Of a stretch of 64,000 bases of DNA, positions 51,373-59,822 are shown in pieces. Numbering within the stretch: position 1 is the stretch's first letter; each line of letters starts with the position of its first letter. Position numbers and translations under genes: made by a program. The DNA lies in NCBI RefSeq assembly GCF_020733635.1, contig NZ_JAJFZL010000001.1, positions 6,572,001 to 6,636,000 of the forward strand. Direction: 5' to 3'. The notes under the pieces were generated by a model, which was not told the origin of the DNA, ran no database searches, and saw only the letters and a list, made by a program, of their open reading frames with translations. The stretch is from Nocardia spumae (GTDB taxonomy: Bacteria > Actinomycetota > Actinomycetes > Mycobacteriales > Mycobacteriaceae).

Positions 51373-51681
51373 CTACCGCTGTTCGGTGGTTCCCGGCCGG
51401 TTCGCGCCGCGGCGCGCACTGTCGTGCGTCGCGGACTTCGGCGTCGAAGTACGTTGCCGCTGTTCCGCTTCGAGTAGATCGGCGAGTTCCGAACGCTCGG
51501 CCTGATGCCGCGCGAGCAATTCGGCACTGTAGGCGGTCCACATCCGCTCGTCGCGGTCGGCGCCGGCCGAGTGCTCACCGAATCCGAATTCGTTGTCGGG
51601 GTGTTCCCGGCAGAACCGGTCGAACAGCCGGCCCATCTCGATACTGTGGCGGCGATTCAGCTGTATTCGTCGCGGGTCCAT
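51373..51681 (-). CDS. small hypothetical protein, 102 residues
   Basis: A charged, helical 102-residue protein (MDPRRIQLNRRHSIEMGRLF; RHQAERSELADLLEAEQRQR). It has no membrane segment, no signal peptide and no domain I recognise. The ATG at 51681 follows GAGG with eight-base spacing. The sequence ends in a polar, probably disordered tail. It lies between the convergent kinase gene and the ligase operon. The function is unknown; codon use and initiation signals look genuine. Confidence 0.55.
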   Translation of the reverse strand: MDPRRIQLNRRHSIEMGRLFDRFCREHPDNEFGFGEHSAGADRDERMWTAYSAELLARHQAERSELADLLEAEQRQRTSTPKSATHDSARRGANRPGTTEQR

Positions 51682-51737
51682 CGAATCATCCTCGCGGGGT
51701 GCGGCCGAGTGGTGCCCGCGCCGCGGTTCCGAGCGGC

Positions 51738-51780
51738 GGCGGCCCGGTGGTGACGGTATCAGCGTCACCACCGGGCCGCC
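51738..51780 (-). terminator. terminator hairpin after the 51803 ligase gene
   Basis: GGCGGCCCGGTGGTGACG (51738-51755) pairs perfectly with 51763-51780 over a seven-base loop, starting 23 bases past the ligase stop. Confidence 0.82.
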
Positions 51781-51802
51781 GGTGTATCGAGTGCTGCCGT
51801 AT

Positions 51803-53323
51803 TCAGGAGAACTTCTCGCGCAGTTCGCGTTTGAGGATCTTGCCGGTGACGTTCCTGGGCAGGGCGTCGACGAATTCCACCCGCCGGGGCACCTGGAATC
51901 CTCCCAGATGTTCACGGCAGCTCGCGATGATGTCATCAGGGGACGCGGTGGCGTTGTCGCGCAATACGACCACCGCGCACACCACTTCACCCCAGGTGTC
52001 GTCGCGCACACCGATGGCGGCAGCCTCCGCGACCGAGGGATCGCGATACAGGGCCTGTTCCACCGTCAGCGAGGCGACGTTCTCCCCGCCGCTGATGATC
52101 AGGTCCTTCTTCCGATCGACGATGTAGACGAAGCCCTCCTCGTCCTGGCGGACCATATCGCCGGTGCGGAACCAGCCGTCGGTGAAGGCGTCCGCGGTCG
52201 CGGCGGGATCGTTCCAGTAGCCGATGGTCACCTGATCCGCGCGCACCACCATTTCGCCGATCTCGCCGATCGCCACGTCGGCGAAGTTCTCGTCGACGAT
52301 GCGAATATCCGCCAGCCGCATCGGTTTTCCGGCGGAGGCCAGCAGATGGGTCTCTCCGGCGGCGGCCCGGCGGTGCGCGTGCTCGTCCAGGTGCAGGACG
52401 TTGCCGGCCAGTTCGGTCATGCCCATGCCCTGGTAGAAATCGCAGCCGAAACGTTCCAGCCCCGCACGCAGGACCGCGGAGGGGATGGCGGAGGAGCCGT
52501 AGCCGATCGCCCGGAGCGTACGCAGTGAATGCTTGTCCAGCTCCGGGTCCTGGAGCAGGAAGTTGATCATCGTCGGCGCGAGGCCGGTCTGGGTGACCTG
52601 CCATTCGTCGACCAGGCGCAGGAAGGTCGCGTTGTCGTAGCCGCGCAGGATGCCCACGGTGGCGCCGAGCAGATGATTGATCAGCACCACGTACCCGCCG
52701 ACATGGCACAGCGGGAAGCAGAACAGGAAGACCGTCTGCTCCGGAATCGGCCACTGCAATGCCGAAGAGGTCACGCCGGCAACGAGATTGCGGTGCGAGA
52801 CCATCACGCCCTTGGGTGTGCCCGTGGTCCCGCTGGTGTAGACCAGCCAGGCGAGATCGTCGGGGTCCGGCCGCCGGGCGGGTGCCTGCGCCGAGGCGGA
52901 ACCCACGAATTCGTCCCAGCTGATCGCATCTCCCGCGGCGCCGATGGACACCACGGTGGTGACCGACGGAATGCTGTCGCGGAGACCGCGCACGAGTTCG
53001 GTGAATTCCTCCGCGACGATGAGCACGCGTGCGCCGGAATGCCGGATCAGCCCGGCGATCTGGTCCGGGTGCAGCCGAAAGTTGAGGATTGTCAATGCCA
53101 TCGCGGCCATCGGCACGCCGTAGTAGGCCTGAAGATACTGCGGATTGTTCGGCGACAGGATGGCGACCCGGTCCCCCGGCTCCGCCACGGCGAGCAGTGC
53201 GTTCGCCAGTCGCCGGCTGCCGTCACGTAGTTGCCGGTAGTCGAGCGTCTCGTTCTCGAAGCGCACGGCGATCCGGTCGGGATGTTTGCGCGCGCCGTAT
53301 TCGACGATGTCCCCGATCAGCAT
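51803..53323 (-). CDS. acyl-CoA synthetase (FadD family) of the TetR cluster
   Basis: A 506-residue adenylate-forming ligase. The P-loop is VYTSGTTGTPKGVMVSHRN. GMGMTELAGN, GWFRTGDMVRQDEEGFVYIVDR and SGGENVASLTVEQAL follow, with the catalytic lysine in PRNVTGKILKRELRE. I chose ATG 53323, nine bases after AAGGAG; an in-frame ATG at 53350 is possible. It lies 40 bases after the cyclase gene in one operon that has the cluster's operator (54314-54327) upstream. It probably activates the starting acid of the pathway. Confidence 0.88.
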   Translation of the reverse strand: MLIGDIVEYGARKHPDRIAVRFENETLDYRQLRDGSRRLANALLAVAEPGDRVAILSPNNPQYLQAYYGVPMAAMALTILNFRLHPDQIAGLIRHSGARVLIVAEEFTELVRGLRDSIPSVTTVVSIGAAGDAISWDEFVGSASAQAPARRPDPDDLAWLVYTSGTTGTPKGVMVSHRNLVAGVTSSALQWPIPEQTVFLFCFPLCHVGGYVVLINHLLGATVGILRGYDNATFLRLVDEWQVTQTGLAPTMINFLLQDPELDKHSLRTLRAIGYGSSAIPSAVLRAGLERFGCDFYQGMGMTELAGNVLHLDEHAHRRAAAGETHLLASAGKPMRLADIRIVDENFADVAIGEIGEMVVRADQVTIGYWNDPAATADAFTDGWFRTGDMVRQDEEGFVYIVDRKKDLIISGGENVASLTVEQALYRDPSVAEAAAIGVRDDTWGEVVCAVVVLRDNATASPDDIIASCREHLGGFQVPRRVEFVDALPRNVTGKILKRELREKFS

Positions 53324-53363
53324 GTGCCTGTGCTCCTTGCTCTTTCGCATGCCACGGCGACGA

Positions 53364-54287
53364 TCACCGGATGGCGAGCGGGTTGATCGGCGAGCCGACA
53401 CCGCGGGTGAACTGCAACGGCGGACCGGCGTAGAAGAAGTCCCAGCGGCCGTCACCCGCGCAGGCGGCGGCCAGTTCCTCGAAGTCGAGCATCTCCGCGA
53501 GGGTGACGCCCATATCGCGGATGAGCACCATATGCAGTTCGAACGCGGTGCCCGGATGCTCACCCGGCATCACCTCGACCGCCCAGTTGTCCGAGCCGAC
53601 GACCGCGACGTCCTTGTCGCGCAACCAGGTCGCACAGGCCAGGCTCAGTCCGGGCTCGCCGGCCATGAACGCCTGCGCGTCACCGTCGGCCAGGAACTTG
53701 CCGCGCCATCCGGTGCGAATCAGGACGATGTCGCCCGCACCGACTTCGACGCCCTGTGCCGCCGCGACCGCGTCGAGTTCCTCGGGTCCGATCGCGGTGC
53801 CGGCCTCGAGCCAGTCCACGCCGCGGTGCCGGGCCACATCGAGCAGCACTCCGCGACCGGCGATGCCGCCGGACTGGGTGTGGATACCGCATTTGTCGGC
53901 GCCCTTGACCGTCACGCCGTCGCCCGGGTGCCCGTTGTAGAGCTGATCGTCGTAGTGCACATGTGCCAGCGAGTCGTACTGCGATCCGGCCTGCAGCGGC
54001 ATGAACACGTAGTCGTCGGCCCACTTGAAGCCGCCGGGCAGCACCTGTTCCTGCCCGTTCTCCGACATCAGCCGGATCGGATTGATGCGTGCGCCACCCG
54101 GTTGCGGGCCGTCACCGTCCAGCGGGATGCCGAGTGTGAAGGTCTCACCGGTACGGATCAGCCCGGCGGCGGCGACCACCCGCTCCGGGGTGATCAGATT
54201 CGTGGTCCCGCGCTCGTCGTCGGTCCCCCACCGACCCCAATTGCTGACCTTCCGGCCCAGAGCGCGCATGTCGGGAACTTCGGGCAC
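53364..54287 (-). CDS. cyclase family (kynurenine-formamidase-like) hydrolase
   Basis: A 307-residue protein of the 'putative cyclase' family (WGTDDERGTTNLITPERV; SQYDSLAHVHYDD; IVLIRTGW; SDNWAVEVMPGE). The usual metal motif HxGTHxD appears as SLAHVHYDD. Related enzymes hydrolyse amides, lactones or cyclic substrates using a metal. In this cluster it may open a lactone to a hydroxy acid, which would fit the kinase/ACAD10-11 chemistry. It starts at GTG 54287, read from AGGAGG. The operator lies 27 bases upstream. Confidence 0.84.
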   Translation of the reverse strand: MPEVPDMRALGRKVSNWGRWGTDDERGTTNLITPERVVAAAGLIRTGETFTLGIPLDGDGPQPGGARINPIRLMSENGQEQVLPGGFKWADDYVFMPLQAGSQYDSLAHVHYDDQLYNGHPGDGVTVKGADKCGIHTQSGGIAGRGVLLDVARHRGVDWLEAGTAIGPEELDAVAAAQGVEVGAGDIVLIRTGWRGKFLADGDAQAFMAGEPGLSLACATWLRDKDVAVVGSDNWAVEVMPGEHPGTAFELHMVLIRDMGVTLAEMLDFEELAAACAGDGRWDFFYAGPPLQFTRGVGSPINPLAIR

Positions 54288-54313
54288 CGTTGCCTCCTGA
54301 AAACCTTATGACG

Positions 54314-54327
54314 TGACAGTCATGTCA
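54314..54327. promoter_or_regulatory. operator of the TetR cluster, copy 2
   Basis: TGACAGTCATGTCA is identical to 45417-45430. It lies immediately upstream of the cyclase/ligase operon, nearly 9 kb from the first copy. Confidence 0.75.
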
Positions 54328-54829
54328 ACTTCGCTCCGCAAGTGTGTCCGACAGCACTTGCGGTGTCAATAGACCGATGTCAGGTCCAGCCGCGGAACGC
54401 GGCGCGGAGTTCTCGACGGCCCAGGCAGCGCCACCGAGATGCCCGCTACATACCCGGGCAGTGCGCATTCGAAGCCATAGCTGTTCGCTACCTCGACGAC
54501 CGGGAGAGGCTGAACATCGCCTTGTTCAAACCAGCCGGTTTCACTATGCGTCGCAGCCCTCGACGAGGTGCACGGCAATCGGTAAGACCACTCCGCACGA
54601 TCGACGAACACATTGCGCAACAGCGGTTTTCGCAACGCCGTTCGCTCGCCGCGGCGTGACCCGGGCAGGGACTTCGACACCGTCGACGCTCCCCGTTGCC
54701 CGGCACGCCGAATCAGTATGTGAAACCAACCAATGGAGCTGCGCCATATTGACGCACAAGGGTGATTGGGTTCACACTACTAGCCGGTAACCGGACGTTG
54801 ATGTCCGGTTCGGGCAGAAGGGGACTCTG
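54328..54829. other. non-coding stretch before the secreted lipase gene
   Basis: This region of about 500 bp is less GC-rich than its flanks. Short frames exist on both strands, but none has a ribosome site and recognisable product together. Close to the lipase gene is a hairpin, AACCGGAC (54789-54796) with GTCCGGTT (54803-54810), which would sit in the 5' leader 19 bases before the GTG start. No RNA gene is visible. Confidence 0.5.
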
Positions 54830-56146
54830 GTGAGAAGAGGACGCGCAGTCCTTCGGATCGCGACCGCCGTCGCGGCCGCATCGTTGCTGTTCGGATCCAC
54901 GACGGGCATCGCCCCGAGCGCGCACGCGGCGTCGGATTCGTTCTACGAGTACACCGGATCGGCGCCGCTGTCGTCGGTCGCGCCGGGAACCGTGCTGCGG
55001 ACCCGGACGATGCAGTATCACTTCGTCGGCGTCCCGACGCCGATCACCGCCGTGCAGCTGCAGTATCGGACGACCGACGCGCAGCAGCGGCCGGCGATCG
55101 GCATCACATCCGTGCTGTTGCCGCCCACCGGCGTCGACCCCACCAAAGCCGTTGCGTACCAGTCCTTCTACGACTCGCTCAATCCCGAGGACTCGCCGTC
55201 GCGTTCGATCGCGGGCGGTGTGTCGTTCGGCGGGGCGGTGAACAATGTGGAGGGCCAGCTGGTCGCGCCGCTGCTCGCCCAGGGCTACACCATCGTCATC
55301 GCCGACACCGAAGGTCAGGCCGCCGACTTCGCCGCCGGCCCCGAGTACGGGATGAACACCCTCGACTCGATCCGCGCCGCCACCCACGCGGCGCAGACCG
55401 GCCTGAACGAACAGACCCGGGTGGCTCTGGTCGGCTACTCCGGCGGTGCGATCGCCACCAACTGGGCCGCCGCGCTCGCGCCGGAGTACGCACCGGAGGT
55501 CGACCGGCAGCTGGTCGGCGCGGCCGAGGGCGGCGTGCTGGTCAATCCGGCCCGGAATCTGAAATATATCGACGGCAGCTTCGGCTGGGCCGGGGTGGCG
55601 GCGATGGCGGTCATCGGTATCGGCCGGTCCTACGACATCGACTTCTCGCCGTACCTGAGCCCGCTCGGCGCCGAGATCGCGGACAGGATGCAGTACGCCT
55701 CGATCGCGAACGTGCTGTTCCAATACCCGGGGCTGACGTGGGCGCAGATGGTCAAGCCGGAATACGCCGATCCCAACTCGGTGGCCCCGTTCGTGGAGGC
55801 CGTGCGCAAGGTCGATCTCGGCCTGGCGCCCACGCCGACCACCCCGATGTTCATCGGCCAGGGAGCCAACGGCGCACTGGAGGGCACCGACGGCGCCCGG
55901 CCCGGCACCGGTCCGGGTGACGGCGTGATGGTCGCGGGCGATGTCCGCTCACTGGCCCGCCAGTACTGCGAGACCGGAAACCCGTCGGTGCTGTACCGGC
56001 AGTACGACCTGCTCAGCCACACGCCGTCGACGATCGCGTGGCTGCCGGAGGCGCTGCTGTGGCTCAACGACCGCTTCGCGGGCCGGCCGGCGCCCACCAC
56101 CTGCGGCGCGATCGCTCCGGGCAACTCGCTCGATCCGGTGGTGTAG
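54830..56146 (+). CDS. secreted lipase (LIP family)
   Basis: A 438-residue exported alpha/beta hydrolase. An Arg-rich N-terminus and hydrophobic stretch end in AHAASD, so cleavage is likely near residue 35. The mature part has AVAYQSFYDSLNPEDSPS, VIADTEGQAADFAAGPEYG, and the nucleophile motif GYSGGA near residue 205, as in secretory lipases of the LIP family (fungal Candida lipases and many actinobacterial homologues). It may release fatty acids or sterols from esters outside the cell, which would feed the steroid pathway. GTG start, with GAAGGGG upstream. Confidence 0.88.
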   Translation: MRRGRAVLRIATAVAAASLLFGSTTGIAPSAHAASDSFYEYTGSAPLSSVAPGTVLRTRTMQYHFVGVPTPITAVQLQYRTTDAQQRPAIGITSVLLPPTGVDPTKAVAYQSFYDSLNPEDSPSRSIAGGVSFGGAVNNVEGQLVAPLLAQGYTIVIADTEGQAADFAAGPEYGMNTLDSIRAATHAAQTGLNEQTRVALVGYSGGAIATNWAAALAPEYAPEVDRQLVGAAEGGVLVNPARNLKYIDGSFGWAGVAAMAVIGIGRSYDIDFSPYLSPLGAEIADRMQYASIANVLFQYPGLTWAQMVKPEYADPNSVAPFVEAVRKVDLGLAPTPTTPMFIGQGANGALEGTDGARPGTGPGDGVMVAGDVRSLARQYCETGNPSVLYRQYDLLSHTPSTIAWLPEALLWLNDRFAGRPAPTTCGAIAPGNSLDPVV

Positions 56147-56204
56147 CCGCCCGGCCCGAGCCCGGCACGCGCCGCGCCGCCGATCAGCCGAATGCCGAAG
56201 CGGC

Positions 56205-57392
56205 TCAGGCGATCCGCTCGATGATGGTGGCGTTGGCGGTGCCGCCGCCCTCACAGATGGTCAACAGACCATAGCGGCCGTTCACCCGCTCCAGTTCGTT
56301 GAGCAGGGTGGCGAACAACTTCGCGCCGGTGGCGCCGAGGGGATGGCCCAGCGCGATGGCGCCACCATGGACGTTGACCTTCTCGGGGTCCGCGCCGGTC
56401 TCCTTCAGCCAGGCCAGCACCACCGGGGCGAAGGCCTCGTTGATCTCGATGACATCCATATCGTCGATGGTCAGGCCGGTCTTCTCCAGCGCCCACCGGG
56501 TCGCCGGAATGGGCGCGGTGAGCATGTAGATCGGATCGGCGCCGCGCGCGCTGACGTGATGGACGCGGGCGCGCGGCTTCAGGCCGTATTCGGCGACCGC
56601 CCAGTCGGAGGCGAGCAGGGTGGCGCTCGCACCGTCGGAGATCTGGCTGGCGACCGCGGCGGTCAAGCGGCTGCCCTCGCTGAGCGGTTTGAGGCCGGCC
56701 ATCTTCTCCAGGCTGGTCTCGCGCGGACCCTCGTCGATCCAGAAGTCGCCGACGGGGACGATCTCGCGATCGAAGGCGCCCTCGGCGATCGCCTTACGCG
56801 CACGCTCGTGGGAGCGAAGTGCCCAGCGCTCCATATCTTCGCGGCTGATATCCCACTTCTCGGCGATCATCTGGGCGCCGTTGAACTGCGAGACCTCGCC
56901 GGTGCCGTAGCGGTGGTCCCAGCCGGTGGAACCGACGAACGGCGAATCGAAGCCGTACTCCTTACCGGCGAGCATGGCGGCCGAGATCGGGATGGCGCTC
57001 ATGTTCTGCACGCCGCCCGCCACGATGACCTCGGCTGTGCCGCTCATGATGGCCTGGGCGCCGAAATTGATTGCCTGCTGGCTGGATCCGCACTGCCGAT
57101 CCACGGTGGTGCCGGGCACCTCCTCGGGGTAGCCGGCCGCCAGCCACGCGGTGCGCGCGATATTGCCCGCCTGCGGGCCGATGGCGTCGACACAGCCGAA
57201 GATCACATCGTCGACCTTGCCGGGGTCGATATCGTTGCGCCCCAGCAGGCCCTGCAGGGCGGCGGCGCCGAGATCGGCGGGATGCACACCGGCCAGGGCA
57301 CCGCCGCGCTTACCGATGGGTGTGCGCACAGCATCGATGACATAGGCCTCGCGCACCGGTGCGTACTGGCGGCGATCGGACGGTGTGGACAT
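56205..57392 (-). CDS. fadA6: thiolase FadA6 (Rv3556c-like), HIP pathway
   Basis: A 395-residue thiolase. The nucleophile is in TTVDRQCGSSQQ near residue 101, followed by IEINEAFAP, GGAIALGHPLGATGAK and the second cysteine in TICEGGGTANATI. FadA6 is a KstR2-controlled thiolase for CoA esters formed after ring opening. It starts nine bases after kstR2, as in Rv3557c-Rv3556c, so both share the autoregulated promoter at 58067-58084. Confidence 0.91.
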   Translation of the reverse strand: MSTPSDRRQYAPVREAYVIDAVRTPIGKRGGALAGVHPADLGAAALQGLLGRNDIDPGKVDDVIFGCVDAIGPQAGNIARTAWLAAGYPEEVPGTTVDRQCGSSQQAINFGAQAIMSGTAEVIVAGGVQNMSAIPISAAMLAGKEYGFDSPFVGSTGWDHRYGTGEVSQFNGAQMIAEKWDISREDMERWALRSHERARKAIAEGAFDREIVPVGDFWIDEGPRETSLEKMAGLKPLSEGSRLTAAVASQISDGASATLLASDWAVAEYGLKPRARVHHVSARGADPIYMLTAPIPATRWALEKTGLTIDDMDVIEINEAFAPVVLAWLKETGADPEKVNVHGGAIALGHPLGATGAKLFATLLNELERVNGRYGLLTICEGGGTANATIIERIA

Positions 57393-57401
57393 GTAACGCT
57401 C

Positions 57402-58052
57402 CTATTCGGATGTGCCGGACGGCAGTGCTTCGGAATGCGCCGCGCCGGAACGGGATTCGGGGTTGGTAAGCCCGTCGAGCACGATGGTCAGATACTGCTT
57501 GGCCAGGGTGTCGGCAGTGATGCGGCCGCCGGGGGAATACCAGCGCACCGCGACCCACACCGTGTCGCGCAGGAAGCGGAAGGCGAGTTCGACATCGAGT
57601 TCGGGCCGGAAGCTGCCGTCGCGCACACCCTCGGTGAGCACATTGCGCCACAGCTCCCGGAACTCCCGGTTGTAGCCCGCGATGTAGTCGAAACGCGGTG
57701 TGGCACTGAGCCGTTTGGCCTCGGCCTGATAGATGGCCACCGCGGAATGCCAGCGATCGAACGATTCGCAGGAGGCGATGACCAAGGCCTCCAGGGTGTC
57801 GCGAGGCGACAGCGTGGCCGCGACGATCTCCCGATAGCGGCCGAACAGGTCATCGAGGAAACCGCGCAGGATCTCGTCCACCATCGCCTCTTTGGAGTCG
57901 AAATGGTGGTAGAGACTGCCGGACAGGATCCCGGCCGCATCGGCGATATCGCGGACCGTGGTCGCACGCAGGCCGCGTTCGGCGAACAGGCCGGCGGCCA
58001 GGCCGAGCAGTTCGTTACGGCGTGCGGATTTGGAGGCCTCGGATGCGGTCAC
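57402..58052 (-). CDS. kstR2: TetR family repressor KstR2
   Basis: A 216-residue TetR repressor. The helix-turn-helix is at about 12-58 (NELLGLAAGLFAERGLRATT; DIADAAGILSGSLYHHFDSK). KstR2 represses the HIP-degradation genes and is released by HIP-CoA. I chose GTG 58052 because the upstream TTG at 58067 lies inside the operator. An 18-bp palindrome of the KstR2 type immediately upstream indicates autoregulation. Two more such sites occur at 40437 and 61087. Confidence 0.93.
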   Translation of the reverse strand: MTASEASKSARRNELLGLAAGLFAERGLRATTVRDIADAAGILSGSLYHHFDSKEAMVDEILRGFLDDLFGRYREIVAATLSPRDTLEALVIASCESFDRWHSAVAIYQAEAKRLSATPRFDYIAGYNREFRELWRNVLTEGVRDGSFRPELDVELAFRFLRDTVWVAVRWYSPGGRITADTLAKQYLTIVLDGLTNPESRSGAAHSEALPSGTSE

Positions 58053-58066
58053 TCGGCCATAATACA

Positions 58067-58084
58067 ACCAAGCATTTGCTTGGT
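58067..58084. promoter_or_regulatory. KstR2-type operator before kstR2
   Basis: ACCAAGCATTTGCTTGGT has perfectly paired 7-bp arms around ATTT. It fits the KstR2 palindrome with one change in the core and begins 15 bases upstream of the kstR2 start. Confidence 0.88.
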
Positions 58085-58097
58085 CTATGGTGGTCGG

Positions 58098-58826
58098 TCA
58101 TCGAATCGAATAGCGCAGCGGGGAGGACACCGACAAATCGGCGAGCAGCCGATCGCAGATCTCCTGCGGTGGCACCCCGGCCCGCTTCATGCGAGCCACC
58201 AGTGCCAGCCGCCGTTCACAACTGTCCCATTCCACCTGCAGCGGGCCCCGGCCCGGACCGGCGTCGACGGTCGCCAGTACCCGGGGCGGACCGCCCGGCG
58301 TGGGGACCTCCCGCAGCGCGAGCACCATGCCGCGCTGCCACGCGAGATAGGTGTCGCGATCGGCGGCGCCCTCCAATTTCCCGGCGGCCGCCGCCAGACC
58401 CTGATCGATGCCCTCGGCGAAGGCGATGTGATCGAAGCGGAATCGGTGACAGCGCCGCACCACCGCCAGCAGATCGGCACGGACCTCACCCAGCAGCTCG
58501 GTCTGCTGTCTGCGGCGCTCCCGTGCGGGATCGGACTCCCCCGGCTCGCAAGCCGCACCGATGCGGCGCGCACGCCGCAGATCACGGGCCATATCGGCAC
58601 GCAACGCAGCGCGGGGGTCGCGAGCGACCTCTCCTTCGTCCACCTCGTGCTCCCGCAGGATCTGCGCGGCACGCGATGCGATCTCACCGACGTGATCGAG
58701 TAATTCGGCACCGAGGGTGAGGGCGGCCAGCACGATGCCGTCCTGCCGCCGCCGAGCCAGCACCACTTGGCGTATCAGCTCGAGCTCCAGTACTTGGTTA
58801 TCTTCCTGATGACCGTCCAGACCCAT
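58098..58826 (-). CDS. hypothetical helical protein between kstR2 and ipdF
   Basis: A 242-residue, strongly charged protein with no membrane segment or signal peptide. It starts MGLDGHQEDNQVLELELIRQ and continues with helical, Arg/Glu-rich stretches (AQILREHEVDEGEVARDPRA; RARRIGAACEPGESDPARER). Near the end is MKRAGVPPQEICDRLLADLS. I recognise no family. It ends 14 bases before the KstR2 operator and reads in the same direction as kstR2. The corresponding place in M. tuberculosis holds an unrelated PPE gene. ATG 58826 has AAGGG about ten bases upstream. Confidence 0.65.
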   Translation of the reverse strand: MGLDGHQEDNQVLELELIRQVVLARRRQDGIVLAALTLGAELLDHVGEIASRAAQILREHEVDEGEVARDPRAALRADMARDLRRARRIGAACEPGESDPARERRRQQTELLGEVRADLLAVVRRCHRFRFDHIAFAEGIDQGLAAAAGKLEGAADRDTYLAWQRGMVLALREVPTPGGPPRVLATVDAGPGRGPLQVEWDSCERRLALVARMKRAGVPPQEICDRLLADLSVSSPLRYSIR

Positions 58827-58906
58827 AGGCCGTGGTCCCTTCGAACCGTCGGACCGGACAACATCAGGATCCCACAGGTGGGGGCGGTCGGCGCCAGTGT
58901 TTATTT

Positions 58907-58950
58907 GCCCGCGCTTCGCTCTGGCGGGGTTCGCGGAGCGAAGCGCGGGC
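58907..58950 (-). terminator. terminator hairpin after ipdF
   Basis: GCCCGCGCTTCGCTC (58907-58921) pairs perfectly with GAGCGAAGCGCGGGC (58936-58950) over a 14-base loop, 13 bases past the ipdF stop. On the minus strand it is followed by AAATAAAC. Confidence 0.78.
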
Positions 58951-58962
58951 CGAGAACAGAGC

Positions 58963-59757
58963 TCAGGCTCGCTGACTGCTGATGGAAACCACCTCGCCGG
59001 TGAGGTAGGTGGTGTAGTCGCTGGCCAGCATGGCGATGGTCGCGGCGACCTCCCACGGCTCGGCGGCGCGGCCGAAGGCCTCACCGGCGGCGAGCCGGTC
59101 CAGCAGTTCGGTCGAGCTCACCTTGTCCAGGAACGGGTGGCGGGCGATGCTCGGGGCCACCGCGTTGATCCGGACACCCAGCTCGGCGGCCTCGACCGCG
59201 CTGCAGCGGGTCAGTGCCATGACACCGGCCTTGGCCGCGGCGTAGTGCGCTTGACCGTGCTGTGCGCGCCAGCCGAGCACGCTGGCGTTGTTGACGATGA
59301 CACCACCGTGGCCGGCGCCGCGGAAGTAGTTCAGCACCGCGCGAGTGCAGCGGAAGGTGCCGTTGAGGGTGATGTCGAGGACGCGATCCCACTGCTCGTC
59401 GGTCATGTCGACGACCGGGGTCTCCCCGCCCAATCCGGCGTTGTTGACCATGATGTCGATGCGGCCCAAGCGCTCCGCGGCGGCGCGGATCAGCTCGTCG
59501 ACCTGTTCGGTGCTGGTGACATCGCAGACCACCGAAGCCACCTTGCGGTCCGGGAACTGCGCGGCGAGCTCCTCCTCGGTCTGCCGCAACCGGCGCTCGT
59601 GCCAGTCGGAGACGACGACGTCGGCGCCCTCTTCGAGCAGGCGGCGCGCGGTGGCCGAGCCGATACCCGTGCCGGCGGCGGCGGTGACCACCGCGGCGCG
59701 GCCGGCGAGCAGCCCGTGACCGGTGATCGGCTGGGGCGGAACCGAGAGATCAGGCAC
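58963..59757 (-). CDS. ipdF: short-chain dehydrogenase IpdF (Rv3559c-like)
   Basis: A 264-residue SDR. The cofactor motif AAAGTGIGSATAR is at about 26-38, NNAGLGGETPVV near 105, and the catalytic Ser-Tyr-Lys are in NNASVLGW...AHYAAAKAG. IpdF oxidises a 5-hydroxy HIP-CoA derivative in the KstR2 pathway. It starts at GTG 59757, 65 bases after fadE30, and is probably co-transcribed with it. The C-terminal segment TTYLTGEVVSISSQRA is typical of SDR enzymes. Confidence 0.89.
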   Translation of the reverse strand: MPDLSVPPQPITGHGLLAGRAAVVTAAAGTGIGSATARRLLEEGADVVVSDWHERRLRQTEEELAAQFPDRKVASVVCDVTSTEQVDELIRAAAERLGRIDIMVNNAGLGGETPVVDMTDEQWDRVLDITLNGTFRCTRAVLNYFRGAGHGGVIVNNASVLGWRAQHGQAHYAAAKAGVMALTRCSAVEAAELGVRINAVAPSIARHPFLDKVSSTELLDRLAAGEAFGRAAEPWEVAATIAMLASDYTTYLTGEVVSISSQRA

Positions 59758-59822
59758 TGTAGGTCCTTCCGTGTAGCCGAATGTCGTTTTCGGCCATGGT
59801 CATCGAGGTCGGTGTGAGATGG

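Noticed and set aside
54342..54790. Several short frames between the cyclase and lipase genes
   Set aside because: They compete on both strands and none has start signals or recognisable protein.
55941..58703. Plus-strand open frame of over 900 codons
   Set aside because: It lies antisense to fadA6, kstR2 and the 58098 gene, all of which have clear motifs. High GC keeps the frame open by chance.
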